A stretch of DNA of 51,627 nt from a bacterium (lineage in GTDB: Bacteria; Bacillota; Clostridia; UBA1381). The translations under genes were made by a program, and so were the position numbers. Below are positions 43,441 through 51,592 of the stretch, piece after piece. The notes below the pieces were generated by a model. The model was not told the origin of the DNA and did no database searches. It saw only the letters and a program-made list of their open reading frames with translations. The stretch covers positions 1 to 51,627 of the forward strand of contig JAUNPN010000006.1 of NCBI GenBank assembly GCA_030536655.1. Reading direction: 5' to 3'. Each line of letters begins with the position of its first letter. Position 1 is the first letter of the stretch.

Positions 43441-43803
43441 ATGATTACAAGACGTGAAGCAGTAGATTTTTGCCTGACTCTTGACGGCGCGTATGAGGAC
43501 TATCCGTTTGATGATACAAATTGGACTGTCATGCGTCATAAAGGGAATAACAAGGTATTTGCGTGGATTTTTGAGCGTATGGAGCATATCTGGGTAAACG
43601 TGAAGGGCAGACCGGAGTGGAATGATTTCCGGCGGCAGATGTTTGACTCTGTAGTTCCGGCATACCATTTAAACAAAAGACACTGGAATTCAATAATACT
43701 GGACGGCACAGTACCGGAAGAGCATATAAGGGATATGATTTCGGAAAGCTATGAATTGACAAGGTGTATAAAATCATCGGATAGCAAGTTTGGAAAAAGA
43801 TAA
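43441..43803 (+). CDS. MmcQ/YjbR family protein
   Basis: A 120-residue protein of the MmcQ/YjbR (CyaY-like fold) family, annotated as DNA-binding but of unknown role. Motifs: AVDFCLTLDGAYEDYPFDDTNWTVMRHKGNNKVFAW, VNVKGRPEWNDFRRQMFDSVVPAYHLNKRHWNSI, and GTVPEEHIRDMISESYELT. GGAGG lies 5 nt before the ATG. It follows the telA terminator by 16 nt and lacks a visible promoter. Confidence 0.93.
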   Translation: MITRREAVDFCLTLDGAYEDYPFDDTNWTVMRHKGNNKVFAWIFERMEHIWVNVKGRPEWNDFRRQMFDSVVPAYHLNKRHWNSIILDGTVPEEHIRDMISESYELTRCIKSSDSKFGKR

Positions 43804-43871
43804 GCACCGCTTCTCTTTTCCCAAACACATTGGTGAAAGGAGTTCGGATTATAAAAACGAAAGAAAATGCT

Positions 43872-43900
43872 TGCTATACCACTAAAAATATGGTATAATT
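43872..43900 (+). promoter_or_regulatory. Promoter upstream of the palindromic element and aroE
   Basis: TTGCTA at 43872-43877, 17-bp spacer, TATAAT at 43895-43900. Transcription would start near 43907, five bases before the 164-nt palindromic element, which would be the first thing transcribed. Confidence 0.75.
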
Positions 43901-43911
43901 AATTATATAAA

Positions 43912-44075
43912 GGGCACTTCCGAAAGCCTCCCGGCGGCTGTCAAATTGCACAACTAATGCCGCCTTCTGAGTTAAAAATCCTTGAAATACGCGAGTGTTC
44001 CTGCGGATTTTTGCCTTAAACCCGGCAATTATTTGTGCAATTTGCCAAACACCATTAGGTTTTTAGAAGTACCCT
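43912..44075. mobile_element. MITE-like 164-nt long-palindrome element
   Basis: The ends form imperfect inverted repeats: AGGGCACTTC at the left and, complementary, AGGGTACTTC at the right, extending inward about 31 bp to a perfect 12-bp arm (CAAATTGCACAA), then TAAT-GCCG, and an inner AAAAATCC/GGATTTTT stem. Most arm differences are C/T or A/G, which still pair as G-U in RNA. No coding capacity. It fills most of the 350-bp gap before aroE. Either a non-autonomous transposon remnant or a transcribed hairpin RNA. Confidence 0.75.
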
Positions 44076-44153
44076 AAATAAATTACGGTTAATACGAAAA
44101 ATAGGTTCTTATATATTTTCCGTGTTATTATTTATGCCGGAAGGGAGATTATC

Positions 44154-45011
44154 ATGAAAATAGACGGACATACGAAGCAGCTTGGAATTATAGGCTGTCC
44201 CGTGGAGCATACATTTTCTCCGAAGCTTCAGAACTTCATTTCAGAGCGCATGGAAGAAAACTATGTATATTCGGCGTGGCACGTTGAGCCGGAGAAGCTT
44301 GAAGACGCAATTGCCGGAATGAAAGCGTTGAATATCAGGGGGCTCAATGTAACCGCACCGCATAAGAAAGCGGTTATGCAGTATCTTGATGTTATTTCAG
44401 AGCAGGCTCAGCTTTTAGGCTCGGTTAATACCGTTGTAAACAAAAACGGCAGACTGTACGGCTATAATACTGATGCGGAGGGATTTTATGCGGCGCTTTA
44501 CAACGAAGGCATATTTATGGAAAGGAAAAATATTCTGATAATAGGCGCGGGCGGAGTGGTTAAACCGACCCTTATGCGTATTATTCAGGAAAATCCGTTA
44601 TCCGTTACCGTTGTAAACAGGACAAAGTCGAAGGTTATAGCTTTGAAGAACGCGATAAAGGAACAGATGGATTTTGAGATCAATACCGATTTTAAGGTAT
44701 TTGAGCATTACGATATAGTTATAAATGCGACCTCGGCAGGGATGGAGCCGCAGCTTAACGCACTGCCAATTGACGGAATCGATGAAATTGACAGTATGGA
44801 TTTTATTGATAAGGATACAGCAGTGGTTGATATGATATATAATCCAAAGCATACCTTGTTCCTTAAGGAAGCAAGAAAGCGCGGCGCCAAGACGATGAAC
44901 GGTCTTGGAATGCTGATTCATCAGGGGCTTATAGCTCATGAGCTGTTCACGGGGAACAAGCTGCCGAAGGATATGGCGGATATTGTAATGATTGAGGTGT
45001 TCAGGTCATGA
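44154..45011 (+). CDS. aroE: Shikimate dehydrogenase
   Basis: NADPH-dependent reduction of 3-dehydroshikimate to shikimate; 285 residues. N-terminal substrate domain with GCPVEHTFSPKLQN and the catalytic Lys in NVTAPHKKAV, the catalytic Asp in GYNTDAEGF; Rossmann domain with LIIGAGGVVKPT and NRTKSK; C-terminal GLGMLIHQG. GGAAGGGAG precedes the ATG. Its final codons overlap aroK by ATGA. Confidence 0.97.
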   Translation: MKIDGHTKQLGIIGCPVEHTFSPKLQNFISERMEENYVYSAWHVEPEKLEDAIAGMKALNIRGLNVTAPHKKAVMQYLDVISEQAQLLGSVNTVVNKNGRLYGYNTDAEGFYAALYNEGIFMERKNILIIGAGGVVKPTLMRIIQENPLSVTVVNRTKSKVIALKNAIKEQMDFEINTDFKVFEHYDIVINATSAGMEPQLNALPIDGIDEIDSMDFIDKDTAVVDMIYNPKHTLFLKEARKRGAKTMNGLGMLIHQGLIAHELFTGNKLPKDMADIVMIEVFRS

Positions 45012-45526
45012 GTACAAAATCCAATATTGTCCTGACCGGATTCATGGCGTCGGGAAAAACAGAAATATCAAAGGCGATTGCCCGATTATCCCAATATAAG
45101 CTTATTGACACTGATGACATGATTGCCGAAGCTGCGGAAATGAGCATAAATGAGATATTTGCAAAATACGGTGAGGAGGAATTCCGCCGGATTGAGCATG
45201 AATGTATATGTAAGGCTGCCGGAATGTCGGGAGTGGTTATCGCGACAGGAGGCGGGGCTGTACTTAATAAAGAAAATATGAAGGAGCTGAGGAAAAAAGG
45301 AAAAATTTTCAATCTTGCGCCGGATTTTAAGGTAATTGAGGAAAGGCTTGCGGCGGCTGCCGCGACCCGGCCCTTGCTTAAAAATCAGGATATAGCTGCG
45401 GTAAAAAAGAGATTTGAGGACAGGCTTCCGTATTATGCGGACTGCGACTGTAAAATCCATGTGATAAGCGGCCGGTCACCGAAATCATATGCGATGGAAA
45501 TCATTTCTCTTATGGAGCAGTATTAA
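45008..45526 (+). CDS. aroK: Shikimate kinase
   Basis: Phosphorylates shikimate with ATP; 172 residues, normal length. GFMASGKTEISKAIA forms the P-loop, DTDDMI binds shikimate, FRRIEHECI carries the arginine, and ATGGGAVL is the family Walker B-like motif. Coupled to aroE by a 4-nt overlap; a hairpin follows after 4 nt. Confidence 0.97.
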   Translation: MSTKSNIVLTGFMASGKTEISKAIARLSQYKLIDTDDMIAEAAEMSINEIFAKYGEEEFRRIEHECICKAAGMSGVVIATGGGAVLNKENMKELRKKGKIFNLAPDFKVIEERLAAAAATRPLLKNQDIAAVKKRFEDRLPYYADCDCKIHVISGRSPKSYAMEIISLMEQY

Positions 45527-45530
45527 GAGA

Positions 45531-45567
45531 CTATCCGTAATTAAAGAAGCTATTGATTTACGGATAG
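45531..45567. terminator. Hairpin after aroK overlapping the next promoter
   Basis: CTATCCGTAA (45531-45540) and TTACGGATAG (45558-45567) form a perfect 10-bp stem around 17 nt. No T-run follows; instead its 3' arm overlaps the -35 of the next promoter, so it may be a terminator or a protein-binding palindrome. Confidence 0.55.
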
Positions 45568-45581
45568 GTTCTAAATATAAT
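45553..45581 (+). promoter_or_regulatory. Promoter for the Rrf2-family regulator
   Basis: TTGATT at 45553-45558, 17-bp spacer, TATAAT at 45576-45581; the -35 sits at the start of the 3' arm of the hairpin at 45531-45567. Confidence 0.78.
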
Positions 45582-45584
45582 ATT

Positions 45585-45619
45585 ATAGGCTTTTGCTGTC
45601 GAAGCATAGGCTTTGGCGG
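45585..45619 (+). repeat. 21-bp-phased direct repeat in the rrf2 leader
   Basis: ATAGGCTTTTGCTG (45585-45598) and ATAGGCTTTGGCGG (45606-45619) are 12/14 identical and start exactly 21 bp apart, two DNA turns, at the transcription start. Typical layout for a repressor with two sites on one face. Confidence 0.65.
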
Positions 45620-45640
45620 CAGATGAAAGGATGATTGATT

Positions 45641-46063
45641 ATGAGGATTACGCGAGAGGTGGATTATGCTCTGAGGATAGTTCTTATGCTGTCCAGGGAA
45701 CAGAAACAGATTGAAGCAAAGGTCATATCGGAAAGCAATGGTATACCGTACAGGTTTACACTCAAAATTTTAAGAAAAATTGTGCAGGCGGGAATTATAC
45801 GCTCGTACCGCGGTGTGAACGGCGGATATATTTTAAACTGCGAACCGTCGGAAATAAGTATGCTTGACGTTATTGAGTGCATTGACGGAAATCTCAGCTT
45901 AAACCGCTGTGAGGAGGACGACTGCGCTTGTAAAAGCTGCACGGAATGCACGATAAATTCAAGCCTGCACAATGTTCAAAATAAGCTTAAGCAGGAGCTT
46001 AAGAGTGTAACCTTTGATAAGATGCTTTTAGATGAAAAGGTAAATAATACCTGCAATCATTGA
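45641..46063 (+). CDS. Rrf2-family transcriptional regulator with cysteine cluster
   Basis: A 140-residue winged-helix regulator of the Rrf2 family (IscR, NsrR, CymR relatives). The HTH lies in residues 1-60 (REVDYALRIVLML, PYRFTLKILRKIVQAGI), the wing is RGVNGGYIL. Residues ~90-108 hold six Cys in CEEDDCACKSCTEC plus flanking, the zone where IscR-like members bind an iron-sulfur cluster; CymR lacks it. The ATG at 45641 has AAAGGATG 6 nt before. Phased repeats at its own promoter suggest autoregulation. Its 3' end overlaps spoVAC (opposite strand) by 36 nt. Confidence 0.93.
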   Translation: MRITREVDYALRIVLMLSREQKQIEAKVISESNGIPYRFTLKILRKIVQAGIIRSYRGVNGGYILNCEPSEISMLDVIECIDGNLSLNRCEEDDCACKSCTECTINSSLHNVQNKLKQELKSVTFDKMLLDEKVNNTCNH

Positions 46064-46483
46064 AGCAATAACTCCAAAAAGAATTACAGGCCCGGCAATG
46101 GTGAAAACTTTTGCTCCGACGCCTAAAATATAGCCTTCGGTTTTAGCCTCAAGCGCGGGCGCGGCAACGGAATTGGCAAATCCCGTTACGGGAACAAGAG
46201 TTCCGGCGCCCGCGTGCTTGGCTATTTTGGGATATATGTCAAGCCCCGTCAGAAGCGCGCTCAGAAATACTAATGTTATGGTCACAGCAATAGCTGCGTC
46301 ATCTTCGGACAGACCGAAATATTTGTATAAATTCAGCAGGCACTGCCCTAATGTGCATATAAGGCCGCCTATAAGAAATGCCTTAATGCAGTTGACGAAC
46401 AGCTTGGAATTCGGGGTTTTTGTTTTTACATATTCGGCGTATTCCTTGTCAGACATTGGAATAGGCTCATTATTCTTTTTCAC
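46028..46483 (-). CDS. spoVAC: Stage V sporulation protein AC
   Basis: Integral inner-spore-membrane protein (151 aa) linked to dipicolinic acid movement; SpoVAC has been described as a mechanosensitive channel. Recognised by NCIKAFLIGGLICTLGQ, the conserved HAGAGTLVPVTGFANSVAAPALE and EGYILGVGAKVFTIAGPVILFG; four hydrophobic segments. GTG at 46483 is the best start (GAAAGGAAG 8 nt upstream); an ATG 66 nt further upstream has no Shine-Dalgarno and would overlap the promoter region. spoVAD and spoVAE, usually adjacent, are absent. It converges on the Rrf2 gene. Confidence 0.93.
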   Translation of the reverse strand: MKKNNEPIPMSDKEYAEYVKTKTPNSKLFVNCIKAFLIGGLICTLGQCLLNLYKYFGLSEDDAAIAVTITLVFLSALLTGLDIYPKIAKHAGAGTLVPVTGFANSVAAPALEAKTEGYILGVGAKVFTIAGPVILFGVIASMIAGIIYLFI

Positions 46484-46505
46484 TTTTTGCACTTCCTTTC
46501 GGGGA

Positions 46506-46535
46506 TTGTTTTCAGCATTAGTTTTAGCATTATAC
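46506..46535 (+). promoter_or_regulatory. Weak promoter candidate for the PL11 lyase gene
   Basis: TTGTTT at 46506-46511 and TTATAC at 46530-46535 with an 18-bp spacer, about 40 nt before the ATG. It overlaps the minus-strand spoVAC leader. Confidence 0.3.
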
Positions 46536-46548
46536 GAGAAATTATTCA
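46519..46548 (-). promoter_or_regulatory. Sigma G/F-type promoter candidate for spoVAC
   Basis: On the minus strand TGAATA (46548-46543), 17-bp spacer, AAAACTA (46525-46519). This matches TGAATA and five of seven bases of CATACTA, the forespore promoter pattern known from Bacillus. The start codon at 46483 lies about 30 nt downstream. Confidence 0.5.
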
Positions 46549-46573
46549 TGTTTTTTTGAGAACGGAGATAAAT

Positions 46574-49500
46574 ATGAAAAGATTAATAAGTATTGCGGCG
46601 GCTGCCGCAATGACAGTATCGCTTGTGCCGATATATTCCGCCGGTGCGGCAGTATCCGGAGAGATGGCTTCGGTAAACTACAAATACGGTGAAAATACGT
46701 ACATAAGACAAATGGAAAAACTCGACAGAGGACTGATTGCCGTAAATACCGGCAATGGTATATATATCGGATGGCGCTTGCTGGGAGATGAGTGCAGTGT
46801 TTCGGATATAAAAAGAGCGCCGTCGTTTGATGTTTACCGAAACGGCGAAAAAATTGCGGCTGTTACTGACAGCACAAACTATCTTGACACAGCCGGCAAC
46901 GCGTCAGACAGCTACAGTGTTGCGGTTAAGGATACAGACGAGTTATGTGAAGCAGTTTCGGTAAACAGCGGTTCTTATTTTGATGTTCATCTTGACAGAC
47001 CCGCGGCATTTGCGGTGGATTCGGAAACCTCGTATGAATATACGATAGGCGACTGTTCAACAGGCGATTTGGACGGTGATGGGCAGTATGAGCTTGTAGT
47101 GAAGTGGGACAGTAATCCTCAGGATAATTCAAACGGCGGAATTACGGGAAATGTTCTGCTTGATGCGTATGAGCTTGACGGAACAAAGCTTTGGAGAATA
47201 GATCTCGGCAGAAATATTCGTGCAGGTGCGCATTATACACAGTTCCTTGTCTATGACTTTGACATGGACGGCAAGTCGGAGGTAACATGCAAAACAGCTC
47301 CGGGTTCATTGGACGGTAAGGGCAATTATGTAAGTGAGGCAAGCTCGGTCGATGCAATAAAGGGTACAGATAATTCAGCCGTTTATGTAAACTCCGGCGG
47401 ATATATTTTGGACGGCGATGAATTTTTTACGGCGTTTGACGGAGAAACCGGAGCGGCGATTGACACGATTTACTACCCGGTTCAGCGTATATCAGCTGTA
47501 ATATGGGGAGATGACTTCGGAAACCGTGTTGACAGATTTCTTGCAGATGTAGCATATCTTGACGGTGAAAGACCGTATGCGGTATATTGGAGAGGTTATT
47601 ATCACGGACAGTCCGGTAAGGGTCAAAGAACGGGTATCTGTGCAATGAGCCTTGATGAAAACGGAAAGCTCAGCTGCGATTACTGCTTTGATACATATGA
47701 TACTTCAACAACAAAAGGCTATAAAGGCGTGAACGGCTATACTGACGGAAACGAAAATTATGTCGGACAGGGAAATCATAACCTTACTGTTGCAGACGTC
47801 GATAATGACGGAAAGGACGAGGTTATCTCCGGTGCGATGTGTATGGAGGTCAAAAATGACAATAATCTCATACCGAAATGGTGTACATTTAAAGGACACG
47901 GAGATGCTCTGCATATAGGTGACTATGACCCTACCCATGACGGATTGGAATTTTATACAGTTCATGAAGAAGGCGGAGGAACTGAAAGTGTAATCGGTCA
48001 GACTCTTGACTTTGGTCAGTCGGTAATCGATGCGAATACGGGTGAAATAATCTGGCACGTAAGCTGTTCAAAGGATACCGGAAGAGGTATGATGGCAAAT
48101 GTGGGCGCGGGCGGATATTATCAGGTTAATGCTTCAAGCGGTGCAGGCTCATATATTGCAAACGGCGGAAACAGCTTTACCGCGGCAAACCTTGGTCTGA
48201 GTGTAAACTTCCGTATTTTCTGGGACGCGGATATTTATGAAGAGCTGCTTGACGGAACAAATATAACCTCATGGAACGGCTCAAGGATGGAAACAATATT
48301 CAGTGCCGACGGCTGCGTCAGCGTGAACGGAACAAAGGCAAATCCGGCTTTGCAGGCGGACTTGTTTGGTGACTGGCGTGAGGAGGTATGCTATCCGCTT
48401 TCGGATAACAGCGCATTGAGGGTATTCACAACCACAGACGTAACAACGTATAAGCTTCCCACGCTTATGCACGACCCGGTGTACAGAAGCGGTGTTGCTG
48501 CCGAGCAGACTGCATACAATCAGCCGCCGCATATAGGATTCTATTTTGCGGACGAGATTTACCGCACGGCACTCGTTGGCATAGACGTTGGAGCACCGGA
48601 AAAGACAGAGTATAATGTCGGTGAAAGTCTGGATTTAACGGGACTTATGGTGACGGGAAGCTATGATGACGGTTCGAATTATGATATTGACGGATATTCG
48701 GTAACCGGTTATGACAGCATGAGGGCAGGAGAACAGGCGGTAACAGTAAGCTATCGTGGCTTTGAAAAGACTTTCATGGTTAATGTCAATACGGATTTCA
48801 CTGTGAATGAGAGTGGTTTGATAACCGGATATACGGGTACTGCGGCAAGGGCGATAATTCCGGAGTCTGTAAACGATGCTGAGATTACAGGTATTGCCGA
48901 AAATGCGCTTGACGGAACAGCAGTCAAAGAGCTTTACGTACATGATAATATAGAGAAAATTGAGCGGAACAGCTTTGATGGTATAAAGGTATACTGTTAT
49001 GAAGGCAGCGATATGCACATTTACGCACTCGAAAACGGAATCGATTTTGAGCTTATGGAGCGGGCTGCGAATGAGTATATAATAAATACCTCATTTGACG
49101 AGAGTGAATATGATAATTTCGGATTTTATCAGGAGAGCAGTACAAAAATTGTAGATAAAGGAAGAATAACCTATGGAGTAGGAGGCAGAACCAAAGGAGG
49201 CGGAGACGGATATAGCGGTTTTGATGTTGATGAAGCGGATGGAAATCGTTATTTGAGGGCTGTTCTGGGACGTTTCGGAACGAATGGAAGGCAGCCGTAT
49301 ATGACCTTTGCGGATTCACCGCGCCTTAGTGACAGCTATGATAATGTTATGAGCTTCAGGTTTATGATTCCGTATATAAAGCATGACGGTGCTTCGGAGC
49401 GTACAGAGTGCTATATGAATCTTAACGATTCAGCCGGAACAATAGATACTGTTTCAAAGGATAATCTGGGAATTGATTATGATACATGGTATTGTTACAG

Positions 49501-51592
49501 CCTGATTTATCATAAGGGAAGCTATTACAGAGCATTGTCGGATGCGGACGGAAATTTAATTTCGCTTACGAACCTCGGAGGTACGGCTGCGGATACCGGC
49601 ATTTCGGGAGCCGCGCTTAATCAGGTAAGAGGAACGGCATATAATAACAATCTGTACTATTCATATATTGCTATTGATGATTTGCAGATCTATTCAACAG
49701 ATTCGGCTATTTCTGAAATATATGTAAATGTAAGAGATAAAAACGGTGTGCCGATTGAGAGAGCGTCTGTGAAGCTCGGCGGATTTACAGTTGAAACAGA
49801 TGAGGACGGAATTGCGGAGTTTCTTGTTCCAGCGGGAATATATCATTCGGAAATAACCGCTGACGGCTATGAAGGTACGGAGCCGGTAGTTGCGGCATAT
49901 AAGAATGAAGTTATAAAGAAGGTACTTCTTGAAGTTATCAATGTTGAGGCAAATGGAGTTTCCGTTGACAAGACAGAGGCTTCCGCAGCAGTTGGGGGTA
50001 CATTCAGGCTCAATGCAGCAACGGAGCCGGAGAACGCGACTGAACGTGATTTTGTATGGTCAAGTTCAAATGAAGCTGTTGCAAAAGTGGATGCGGAAGG
50101 AAATGTCACGACTTTATCAGTGGGTACAGCCGAGATAAAGGTAATGCTTAAGGGTTACGAGGCTGTGTGTACCGTAACGGTATATGATACCTCTGCATAT
50201 GAGCAGATTCCGAATGCTGTAATTATTGAACTCAGTTCAGATAAAGCAGAAATTCCTTTAAGCGGAATCAATCAGACTGTATTGTGTGACGCTGTTGTAT
50301 ATGACCAGAATAATATTCCTATAGATAACGCTTATGTAAGCTGGTCATGCGACAAGGCGGAGATAAGAAACGGCAGACTGTATATCACTCCTGATACTGA
50401 GGAGGGAACGGCGCGGATAAACGCGGTATGCGGCGAGATAAGCGCGTCAAAGGATATTGAGCTTGTATCAATGCTTGCCGACGCGGATATATTTGTAAAT
50501 ACGACATATTCGGAAGCGGCTGACGTACAGGTAAGACAGCTTCCGGAGGCAATGATTGAAACAAGAGGTGATCTTACTTATTACGGCGGTTCAAGAGACG
50601 GCAGCGTCAAGGCAGAGATTGGAGTGTGGGCTGTTGAGGATGAAAACGGAAACATATATATGAAGGGAGGTTCGTCAAATTGGAGTTCGGCAAACAGAAA
50701 TTCATATATAAACATAGATAAGGCGCCGTCGGCTTATGAAGCCGGAAAACAATATGTATTTGAAACGGATATTATGTTTGACAAAACATCTCCGAACGCC
50801 GTAACGCTGTCAAACGGTATTGTGCTGTCTGTAACGGCATTGGGAGCAGAGAGCGGAAAATGGTATCATTACGCGCTTGTATATGACGGACAATATACGC
50901 AGTACTTATTTGATGAAAACGGCAGGCTTGTTTCAAAAAAGCTTCTTACGAACACAAGTACGGAGCCGATAAGCCGTTTGAATTTCGGTGTAAGCGGAGA
51001 AGAAGGAAATACTTATTTGGATAACACAAGCTATTATGCAAAGGAAAAGGCTGTTTCAACTCTGGCAGTAAAGGTGTATGATACCGAAAACAATGCGGTC
51101 GAGGATGCAAATGTACAAATAGGCGCACTTGAACAGCTGACAAACGCGCGCGGCAAAGCGAGCTTTGAGCTTTTGCAGGGTGTGTATACGATAGAAATTT
51201 CAACAGAAGGCAACAGAACGCTTGAAAAGGATATAGTACTTTCCGGCGAGGATGAGAGCGTGAACATAGTTTACGATCCGGCGTCAATTCCAACGCCGAC
51301 GCCGACGCCCGAACCCGGTATGAGCTATAAGCTTGCCGCTGCCGGAAACGGAGGAAAGGTAAGTGTTGAATTAAGCGCGTATGAGGGCTTGGGTACGGAA
51401 GCTGAAAAGACAATTTATATTGCGTCATATAAGGACGGCAGGCTGCTGAACGTTGCGGCATCGACCGATACGGCAGTGTCGGGATTCAGCTTTAACTCAG
51501 AAGCGCCGGCAGAGGCTGATAAATGTGTATGCATGGCATGGGATAGGAACGGCAAGCCGATTGCGGCAGCGGTTACCTTAAGGAACCACTGA
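46574..51592 (+). CDS. Secreted rhamnogalacturonan lyase, PL11, with multiple accessory domains (1672 aa)
   Basis: Extracellular lyase cleaving the rhamnogalacturonan-I backbone of pectin. Signal peptide residues 1-25 (AGA/AV). Residues ~30-640 are the PL11 beta-propeller: RQMEKLDRGLIAV, GNGIYIGWRLLG, calcium-binding D-x-D-G repeats (GDLDGDGQYELVVKW, YDFDMDGKSEV, ADVDNDGKDEV) and LQADLFGDWREEV. Then an Ig-like group 3 domain (669-740), a BspA-like leucine-rich repeat (745-835), a LamG-like module (832-1045), a carboxypeptidase-regulatory-like domain (1046-1115), a BIG2 domain (1121-1200), an Ig-like region, a second LamG-like and a second regulatory-like domain, a PTPTPTP linker and a C-terminal 90-residue domain. 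GGAG is 6 nt before the ATG at 46574. The last codons and stop lie in the 51-nt repeat. No anchor motif visible. Confidence 0.95.
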   Translation: MKRLISIAAAAAMTVSLVPIYSAGAAVSGEMASVNYKYGENTYIRQMEKLDRGLIAVNTGNGIYIGWRLLGDECSVSDIKRAPSFDVYRNGEKIAAVTDSTNYLDTAGNASDSYSVAVKDTDELCEAVSVNSGSYFDVHLDRPAAFAVDSETSYEYTIGDCSTGDLDGDGQYELVVKWDSNPQDNSNGGITGNVLLDAYELDGTKLWRIDLGRNIRAGAHYTQFLVYDFDMDGKSEVTCKTAPGSLDGKGNYVSEASSVDAIKGTDNSAVYVNSGGYILDGDEFFTAFDGETGAAIDTIYYPVQRISAVIWGDDFGNRVDRFLADVAYLDGERPYAVYWRGYYHGQSGKGQRTGICAMSLDENGKLSCDYCFDTYDTSTTKGYKGVNGYTDGNENYVGQGNHNLTVADVDNDGKDEVISGAMCMEVKNDNNLIPKWCTFKGHGDALHIGDYDPTHDGLEFYTVHEEGGGTESVIGQTLDFGQSVIDANTGEIIWHVSCSKDTGRGMMANVGAGGYYQVNASSGAGSYIANGGNSFTAANLGLSVNFRIFWDADIYEELLDGTNITSWNGSRMETIFSADGCVSVNGTKANPALQADLFGDWREEVCYPLSDNSALRVFTTTDVTTYKLPTLMHDPVYRSGVAAEQTAYNQPPHIGFYFADEIYRTALVGIDVGAPEKTEYNVGESLDLTGLMVTGSYDDGSNYDIDGYSVTGYDSMRAGEQAVTVSYRGFEKTFMVNVNTDFTVNESGLITGYTGTAARAIIPESVNDAEITGIAENALDGTAVKELYVHDNIEKIERNSFDGIKVYCYEGSDMHIYALENGIDFELMERAANEYIINTSFDESEYDNFGFYQESSTKIVDKGRITYGVGGRTKGGGDGYSGFDVDEADGNRYLRAVLGRFGTNGRQPYMTFADSPRLSDSYDNVMSFRFMIPYIKHDGASERTECYMNLNDSAGTIDTVSKDNLGIDYDTWYCYSLIYHKGSYYRALSDADGNLISLTNLGGTAADTGISGAALNQVRGTAYNNNLYYSYIAIDDLQIYSTDSAISEIYVNVRDKNGVPIERASVKLGGFTVETDEDGIAEFLVPAGIYHSEITADGYEGTEPVVAAYKNEVIKKVLLEVINVEANGVSVDKTEASAAVGGTFRLNAATEPENATERDFVWSSSNEAVAKVDAEGNVTTLSVGTAEIKVMLKGYEAVCTVTVYDTSAYEQIPNAVIIELSSDKAEIPLSGINQTVLCDAVVYDQNNIPIDNAYVSWSCDKAEIRNGRLYITPDTEEGTARINAVCGEISASKDIELVSMLADADIFVNTTYSEAADVQVRQLPEAMIETRGDLTYYGGSRDGSVKAEIGVWAVEDENGNIYMKGGSSNWSSANRNSYINIDKAPSAYEAGKQYVFETDIMFDKTSPNAVTLSNGIVLSVTALGAESGKWYHYALVYDGQYTQYLFDENGRLVSKKLLTNTSTEPISRLNFGVSGEEGNTYLDNTSYYAKEKAVSTLAVKVYDTENNAVEDANVQIGALEQLTNARGKASFELLQGVYTIEISTEGNRTLEKDIVLSGEDESVNIVYDPASIPTPTPTPEPGMSYKLAAAGNGGKVSVELSAYEGLGTEAEKTIYIASYKDGRLLNVAASTDTAVSGFSFNSEAPAEADKCVCMAWDRNGKPIAAAVTLRNH

